64,000 nucleotides of DNA from the NCBI GenBank assembly GCA_014155875.1, contig JACEFZ010004174.1, forward strand, positions 522,501 to 586,500. The letters run 5' to 3'. Below, piece after piece: positions 58,251 to 64,000 of the stretch. Source of the DNA: Cepaea nemoralis (Eukaryota; Mollusca; Gastropoda; Stylommatophora; Helicidae). A program made the translations under genes and the position numbers. Below the pieces are notes generated by a model. The model saw only the letters and a program-made list of their open reading frames with translations. It searched no databases and was not told where the DNA came from. Each line of letters starts with the position of its first letter. Positions within the stretch are counted from its first letter, which is position 1.

Positions 58251-59105
58251 GTTAACTCATGTTATGTGCAAAATAAAATTACTTTGTCACCTGCATCATT
58301 TCTATTTCCCAATCCAAATTTTCCTAAAACGTGTCTCTCATTTTCAGTTCTTCCTGCACCTACTTTTGCATTAAAATCTCCCATTATTATTGCTATATCA
58401 TTATGACCAATCATATTTAATGTGTCTTGCAGTGTGCTGTAAAAATCTTCAATTTCGTCCTCCTAAAAGTAGATGCATATATCTTTATGAGAGTTTTGTT
58501 TTTGGATGTCCTTTAAGTCTAATAGTGAGGATTCTATCACTACGCGAGTTATATCGAATTAAAGTTTTTGCAGTTATTTTATCTAAACAAAATACCACTC
58601 CGCTCTGACCTTCAACGCCTCTACCAGAATATATGAAAAGTCTTCCACTTTTATTTGTTAAATGTCCCTTCACTAATTCCTAAAATTTGAATATTTAACC
58701 TCTAAATCTCATCACATACTACCTTAAACTTCCCTCCTCCCCATACATACTTCATATACTCCACGTTCCTAGTCTCGCTCTCCTTCTTAGTCTGACACAT
58801 GGGATTTCCCTGGTAACAGCGTCATCACGATCCCTAGTACTGACCCCTGTGTCACACTCTTCCCCAGTGTTATCTGATCTACCTGGCCTGGGGGTCTCAC
58901 CACCGGATCTCTTTTTTATTATGTTTTCTTTCATGGTTGTTAGGGTGTTTGGCAAGTATTTCAGAAGGTCGTTTGCCGTTACTTTCCTTCTGATCAGTGA
59001 CTGTACTAGTCGGTAGCCATAACCATTGTCTCTACTGATGAGATCATCTGCCTGTCGCCGCAGAGTACAAACCATAACCAACAACAATCTGTCGGCTGCT
59101 CTCAC

Positions 59106-59640
59106 ACTCTATCTACCACCTGCTTCCATGGCGTCACGTAACCTTGGTTGGGGGGGGGGGGGGGTGGGTTAAACGGGTACTCCACCTTGCCCAAGGGTGT
59201 CCTGGAGTCTAAAGAAAGAAAGGAGGCGTCTTAAATCTACTTTGATAGGTGATACCCATACCCAGCTAATCCATCAGCAAAGCATCAAAATAAGACATTA
59301 AATGAACCTGCATGAGGAGCCATCACACGAGTTAAGAAGTATGCCTCTGTTGTTTAAGTACACAATTATAGCAATTCAAATACATATCCAAGCTTCTCAT
59401 GATACCGACCTGTATGTATCTCCTGCATCCATTCATAGCAAGCGTAATCTCAATTCGCCTTTAAACGTTTATCTTTATGTTAATAATCTCTCAGTTAGCA
59501 ACTTGCATTTAATTCCTTTCTGGTGTATGATTCCTCTTAATCCTTGAAAACGACAATGTCTGCGTAACATATAATATAGCCGATACCATGTGGTACCGAA
59601 CAAATATACAAGTCCAGTCGCTCCAGAAGCTTTCTCCTTC
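59106..59640. other. Interval without recognised genes; G-tract
   Basis: About 15 G at 59150-59165. No supported gene. Confidence 0.4.
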
Positions 59641-59644
59641 AGAA

Positions 59645-59769
59645 GCTTTGGTCGTTCAGAAAGCAATGGCAAACTACTGAACGTTAACTTGCCCAGGAAT
59701 GACGAACAGCAAAACAAATGCTGAACTTGGCTGCTAAATCCTGAAAAGGATATGCAACAAACTTTATTT
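59645..59769 (+). mobile_element. SINE family 1, 5' truncated
   Basis: It begins GGTCGTTCAGAAAGCAATGG and includes CTACTGAACGTTAACTTGCC and CAGGAATGACGAACAGC, ending AAAAGGATATGCAACAAAC. It is a near-duplicate of the copy at 61785. Confidence 0.86.
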
Positions 59770-59777
59770 ATAATATG

Positions 59778-60947
59778 TAGGGCTGCGGAAGTTAACAAAT
59801 ATTTAATCCATTAATCGTTAATTTATTTTAACGATTAATTTTTTTTGTTACCGATTAATCGAAAACTTTTCTCCCATCACTTATACAAATGAACCAGATG
59901 TCGAAAAATTGTCGGACATTTTAAACATAGTGCTGCAAACACAACCGAGTTGCAAAATTGTACTAAGTCACCATTGTGTAAGCTGCAGCAAGATGTACCA
60001 ACAAGATGGAACAGCATTTTGATTATGCTACAGAGTCTTCTAAAGGCCAGAGAAGCATTAACTGTCTACATGTCAGATGAAAAGCAGCAATACAAAGGTC
60101 CAAAACTGTCAGGTTCAAATTAGGAGAAGATTTCGAAATATGTCAAAGTTTTGGACTTATTCTGTTAGACCACGGTCTTGCTTGGCGGTCAAGATTATGG
60201 TTCATGTAGTTGTGTATTGCCACTGCTATCATCGTTGACAAAGCATATGAATGTACACGATGATGATCCAGGCTACATAGCTACATTTAAGGCAGCATCT
60301 TCTATTGACTTCTGTGAGCGTTTAGCTAATATGACAAGTATTGAAATACTACAGATTGCAACAGCACTTGATCCACGCTACAAATACCTGAAGTGTTTGT
60401 CAAAAGATGCAAAAGAACGAACTTGATCACGTACTGTACAACAAATAGCAGCTCATGTTCATGATGTGCAGATGGAGACTGCTGCAGTGAATGATACTGA
60501 CATTGACAATGAAACTATATGTGAACCAAATTAAAATCGTATTAGGCTAATGGAGTCTGAAATGGAGAAGAATCGGTTGACCCAATACAATGTTGAAAAC
60601 TTAATGAACATCGATATCCAAAACTGGCATTCATTGCCAAGACCGTTCTGTGCATACCGGCTACCTCAGTCCCATGTGAACGATTGTTCAGGTCTGCTGG
60701 TTATTTTGTTAATAAGACGCGCTCGTCACTTGAATCAAATACTGTCAACATACTCGTCTGTTTGCATAGTTGGTTATTAGATGACATATGAATAAGACAT
60801 ATCAGTGTTATTTTGATTGTTGACAAATACGACTATAATGTGATTTATGTAACTATAAATGTTTGCTTTAATCAAAATTAACTATTAATTAATCGTTAAG
60901 TTGTCAAAAGTTAACTATTAAATTTAAATTAATCGATCGCAGCCCTA
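59778..60947 (+). mobile_element. hAT transposon relic with target duplication
   Basis: The ends TAGGGCTGCG and CGCAGCCCTA are inverted complements. ATAATATG (59770-59777) and ATGATATG (60948-60955) form an 8-bp duplication with one change. The interior encodes the C-terminal half of a hAT transposase. The N-terminal zinc finger and first catalytic region are missing, so the element is internally deleted and dead. Confidence 0.85.
59985..60785 (+). pseudogene. hAT transposase, C-terminal half
   Basis: Plus-strand blocks in order: DVPTRWNSILIMLQSLL (the conserved RWNS block), then after stops LGGQDYGSCSCVLPLLSSLT, IATALDPRYKYLKCL, and near 60655-60780 ATSVPCERLFRSAGYFVNKT followed by HSWLLDDI, the hAT C-terminal dimerisation block. 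ZBED-like hAT transposases share this order. Several stops and frameshifts separate the blocks. Confidence 0.85.
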
Positions 60948-60959
60948 ATGATATGTGAA

Positions 60960-61375
60960 GTTTGACAGTTTTAGCTACTGCGGTTTCTTTCTCATTTACC
61001 CGATCAACGGCATTCAAACCTCAGATGTTGCAGGATCTTTCTCACCTGTACCACCCTAGCATTTGTGCAGCAGATTCACATTTGAAGATATCTTCTCACC
61101 TGTACTATTCTCGTATCTGCGCACCACGATTCATGCCTTTCTCACATGTGTCTGTGCATCGAGCACAAAGCGTCGCCAGAAGTTAAGCTTGCGTTGCTGA
61201 AAGAATGTTCTCATCAGTTCAACCTAATTGTATATCAAAAGAGATTCAAGCCTCTGTTCTTGCGCGATCATTGTTAACAATACCCCATACATCTGTCCAC
61301 CAAGATCCATGCCTGGCTTGTTGCAGTATAATTGTCAACTATATCGAGTGGCTTGAACGCCATACTCTCCTTTGG
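60960..61375. repeat. Degenerate repeat of about 65-70 bp (left part)
   Basis: Phrases CATCTGTCCACCAAGATCCA, TGCCTGGCTTGTTGCAG and GTTGCAGGATCTTTCTCACC recur here and at 61735-62090. The block is interrupted by a LINE fragment and a SINE. Confidence 0.6.
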
Positions 61376-61377
61376 GA

Positions 61378-61600
61378 GACCCAAGAGATTAGAACAAGAA
61401 TCGCCATGGCGAAAATAGCCTTTAGCAAGAGGAACAACATTCTGACCAATAAAAAGATCTCAATTGAAACGAGAAAAAGAGTGTTGAGGGGATACATAAA
61501 GCCTGTACTTTTGTATGGATGTGAAACTTGGAAAATGTGCAGTCAAGCTGAAAATCATCTGATGGCTGCAGAAATGTGGTTTCTCGGTAGGGTGTTGGAT
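61378..61600 (+). mobile_element. RTE-type LINE fragment
   Basis: The plus frame EIRTRIAMAKIAFSKRNNIL, RKRVLRGYIKPVLLYGCETW and HLMAAEMWFL closely matches the copy at 11550-12713 and belongs to the same subfamily. It is truncated at both ends and ends abruptly after AEMWFLG. Confidence 0.88.
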
Positions 61601-61734
61601 TTGTTTCAGTCCGGGGCAAAAAGACCTGCACAATGCCTGGCGACTGCACTAGCAAGGCGGCCTTAATTTCCTAGTCTCAAAGACCCCTCTGCCATACACC
61701 TCTAGGTACTATATTGAGGGTAAATGACAGATGA

Positions 61735-62090
61735 TGACCGCCCATACATCTGTCCACCGAGATACATGTCTGGCTTGTTGCAGGGTCTATGTCGGTCGTT
61801 CAGAAAGCAATGGCAAACTACTGAACGTAAACTTGCCCAGGAATGACGAACAGCAAAACAAATGCTGAACTTGACTGCTAAGTCCTGTAAAGGATATGCA
61901 ACAAACTTTTTTTTATCATATATGAAGTTTGACAGTAGTTTGCCATAAACTATACCGCCTATACGTTTATACACCGAGATTCATGCGTGGCTTGTTGTAG
62001 GATCTATGTCAACTATACTGCCCATACGTCAGTCCACCAAGATCCATAACTGGCTTGTTGCAGGATCTTTCTCGCCTCTTCGTGTTGGTG
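61735..62090. repeat. Degenerate repeat of about 65-70 bp (right part)
   Basis: CATACATCTGTCCACCGAGA, CATACGTCAGTCCACCAAGA and GGCTTGTTGCAGGATCTTTC units continue the pattern seen at 60960-61375. SINE family 1 is inserted at 61785-61915. Confidence 0.6.
61785..61915 (+). mobile_element. SINE family 1, 5' truncated
   Basis: It carries GGTCGTTCAGAAAGCAATGG, ACTACTGAACGTAAACTTGC and CAGGAATGACGAACAGC, ending GTAAAGGATATGCAACAAAC. The following TATATGAAGTTTGACAGT also follows the hAT element at 60947, so this copy and the one at 59645 are duplicates of one locus. Confidence 0.88.
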
Positions 62091-62496
62091 ACTGAACAAC
62101 GGCATGCACACGTGCTCACCACATAACTGCCACGCCTCCGACCATCGATTAGATTTTGAGTTCATGTATTTGCTTTTCTACCCAATGCCATTTTATAAGT
62201 ACGGGTTTGGTATTATGTTAGTACTGTTGTCCACATCTATAGTTGTCTAAAATGCAGTGGTGGTTGTCCAATTGTTTAAGCCACATTACTAACATTAGAC
62301 GAAATTTAGATTCAACGAATTTTGAAATGTATATAATAACATATGTCTTAGTAATGATTTTACTCAGTTGCACGGAGTCACTCGAATGTTTTATGTTATT
62401 TTTTTTTTTTTTTCTGATTTGTTGAAATGCAAATTTAAAGTTTTATTCTGTATTTTCGTGTTTTCCACGAGTGTGTAGATATATTGAAAACTGAAT

Positions 62497-62605
62497 CGTA
62501 GTATGGCTCTTCGCTGGCTGTTGAACGAGGGGACGGAGCACGTATGGGAATGTCCTGAGTGCAGTGATGTCGGTTCTTTACTCAACTCAACTCAACTCAA
62601 CAGCA
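62497..62605 (+). mobile_element. I-like LINE extreme 3' end with (CTCAA)n tail
   Basis: The plus frame MALRWLLNEGTEHVWECPEC and SDVGSL matches TLRWLMRMGTEHLWECPECC DVDS at 18711-18960. The tail is ACTCAACTCAACTCAACTCA. Confidence 0.85.
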
Positions 62606-62744
62606 GAATCTCTTGGCTTTGGGTTTATAAGCAATGTTCACAGTTATGTCGGTTGTCATAAATATCAGACTAATTTATTAATGGCACCAGTGTCCACAGA
62701 TTTTTAAAAAATTGTCAATTTAATACTTTAGAAGTCCAGTATTT

Positions 62745-63510
62745 TATTGCAGATTTTAAGGCAAAAAGCAGTATGCTGTCCGCTGATTTATTGCAGATTT
62801 TAAGGCAGTAAGCAGTATGCTGTCCGCTGATTTATTGCAGATTTTAAGGCAGTAAGCAGTATGCTGTCCGCTGATTTATTGCAGATTTTAAGGCAGTAAG
62901 CAGTATGCTGTCCGCTGATTTATTGCAGATTTTAAGGCAGTAAGCAGTATGCTGTCCGCTGATTTATTGCAGATTTTAAGGCAGTAAGCAGTATGCTGTC
63001 CGTTGATTTATTGCAGATTTTAAGGCAGTAAGCAGTATGCTGTCCGTTGATTTATTGCAGATTTGAAGGCAGTAAGCAGTATGCTGTCCGCTGATTTATT
63101 GCAGATTTTAAGGCAGTAAGCAGTATGCTGTCCGCTGATTTATTGCAGATTTTAAGGCAGTAAGCAGTATGCTGTCCGCTGATTTATTGCAGATTTTAAG
63201 GCAGTAAGCAGTATGCTGTCCGTTGATTTATTGCAGATTTTAAGGCAGTAAGCAGTATGCTGTCCGCTGATTTATTGCAGATTTGAAGGCAGTAAGCAGT
63301 ATGCTGTCCGCTGATTTATTGCAGATTTTAAGGCAGTAAGCAGTATGCTGTCCGCTGATTTATTGCAGATTTTAAGGCAGTAAGCAGTATGCTGTCCGTT
63401 GATTTATTGCAGATTTTAAGGCAGTAAGCAGTATGCTATCCGTTGATTTATTGCAGATTTGAAGGCAGTAAGCAGTATGCTGTCCGCTGATTTATTGCAG
63501 ATTTGAAGAC
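62745..63510. repeat. 44-bp satellite, about 17 units, highly homogeneous
   Basis: The unit is GCAGATTTTAAGGCAGTAAG plus CAGTATGCTGTCCGCTGATT plus TATT. Variation is almost limited to CCGCTG/CCGTTG and TTTTAAGG/TTTGAAGG, which alternate along the array. It begins and ends sharply. Confidence 0.96.
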
Positions 63511-64000
63511 AGCGAACATCCTAGTGTGTTATTCAACAGGGCAGTCTACATCCATGTATTCCATAAAGCGGTGTTGCCGCGTCACTATCTTGTTGTGTCA
63601 CTGTTACAGTCTGCTGTGTGAGGTGTGAGACAGTGATCATCTATACTTGTGGAGCATGTGGACACTGACATCATTCTTGAATTACTACAAGAGACTGATC
63701 ACCAGTGTTGTTGGCTCTTTCGGTAATATTCGGCTCACTCATAGATAATATATCAACATAAAGAATCAGCAAAAAACGTTGTATTCATCCATGACCACAC
63801 CAATGACGCTTTCAATCAGATGTACAGTTTTACAACGTGCCAATGATGATATCCCCATTTAAAATATTTTGAGGAAAATGGCGTGGAGAAATATTTCTGA
63901 GAAAGTTAACTCTTGATTCTGCTTGAGCCACAGCTTGTGACACCATTGCTTCTGACTTTGAAGCTGAAGAAAGAAAAGCTGCTGAAAGGACACTGATAAT
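63511..64000. other. Unique interval at window end, nothing recognised
   Basis: No motif-bearing ORF, repeat or transposon end was seen. Confidence 0.4.

Larger units (their letters stand above)
55565..59105 (-). mobile_element. Decayed RTE-type LINE, third subfamily, near full span
   Basis: In minus-strand order: RARLGTWSI (endonuclease start) near 58760, IYSGRGVEGQSGVVF and SDRILTIRLKGHP (endonuclease) near 58500-58660, NLKNGKSPECDEVPAELTKS (RT entry) near 57000, QEVPQSCVLSPYLFNPYAEN (RT) near 56430, YACETWTF and YRRVLRISWIQKRTN near 55900, and GKRGRGKPKGRWVQDVADDL near 55720. Many frameshifts and stops are present, part of the endonuclease is deleted, and a separate element is inserted at 57835-58250. 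Confidence 0.83.

Noticed and set aside
58752..59105. 117-codon minus frame considered as a separate gene
   Set aside because: Its end (RARLGTWSI) is the normal start of an RTE endonuclease and it sits directly upstream of the LINE at 55565-58690.

Overview
This looks like nuclear DNA of an animal, most likely a lophotrochozoan and plausibly a gastropod mollusc. It is AT-rich and gene-poor, with intronless rhodopsin-class receptors, several LINE clades (RTE-type, CR1/L2-type with an esterase ORF1, and an RNase H-bearing I-like type), tRNA-derived SINEs, hAT elements, many minisatellites and a short TTAGGG-type motif. The species assignment is an inference from family content; no gene here fixes it.

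The only convincing host genes belong to one family of single-exon class A GPCRs: 19.5-20.5 kb (minus), 44.4-45.4 kb (minus), a broken copy at 50.5-51.5 kb (minus) and an intact copy at 53.4-54.4 kb (plus). All share ERWLYI at the end of TM3, YGHIAVI in TM5, a TM6 without the usual CWxP, and NF(I/L)T(Y/H) instead of NPxxY. The last two lie head to head in a large inverted duplication.

Layout. 0-3 kb: RTE-type LINE pieces, one split by a 472-bp hAT MITE, and two abutting SINEs. 3-9.6 kb: unclassified sequence with several minisatellites and a tetranucleotide tract. 9.8-13.1 kb: CR1-like 3' end, a 555-bp TTC tract, and one RTE-type LINE inserted in another. 13.2-18.7 kb: a nearly intact CR1/L2-type LINE (ORF1 with SGNH esterase, ORF2 with one frameshift) between GA tracts. 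18.7-19.4 kb: LINE fragments. 19.5-20.5 kb: GPCR. 20.7-24.3 kb: short repeats and a SINE pair. 24.7-28.3 kb: I-like LINE with an 11-bp target duplication. 29.9-36.9 kb: a nearly identical 3.5-kb direct duplication. 37-41 kb: SINEs, a LINE fragment and two satellites. 41.2-44.4 kb: an I-like LINE 3' end split by a 2.9-kb satellite array that appears to have grown out of the LINE's own coding sequence. 44.4-55 kb: GPCR cluster and inverted duplication. 55.6-59.1 kb: decayed RTE-type LINE with a 416-bp nested insertion. 59.6-63.5 kb: SINEs, a hAT transposase relic with a related empty site, LINE scraps and a 44-bp satellite.

I found no operon-like system, CRISPR array, rRNA or functional tRNA gene. 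The most original signals are the LINE-derived satellite, the non-canonical GPCR family in its inverted duplication, and an abundant SINE whose body resembles RTE-mobilised SINE tails of vertebrates.
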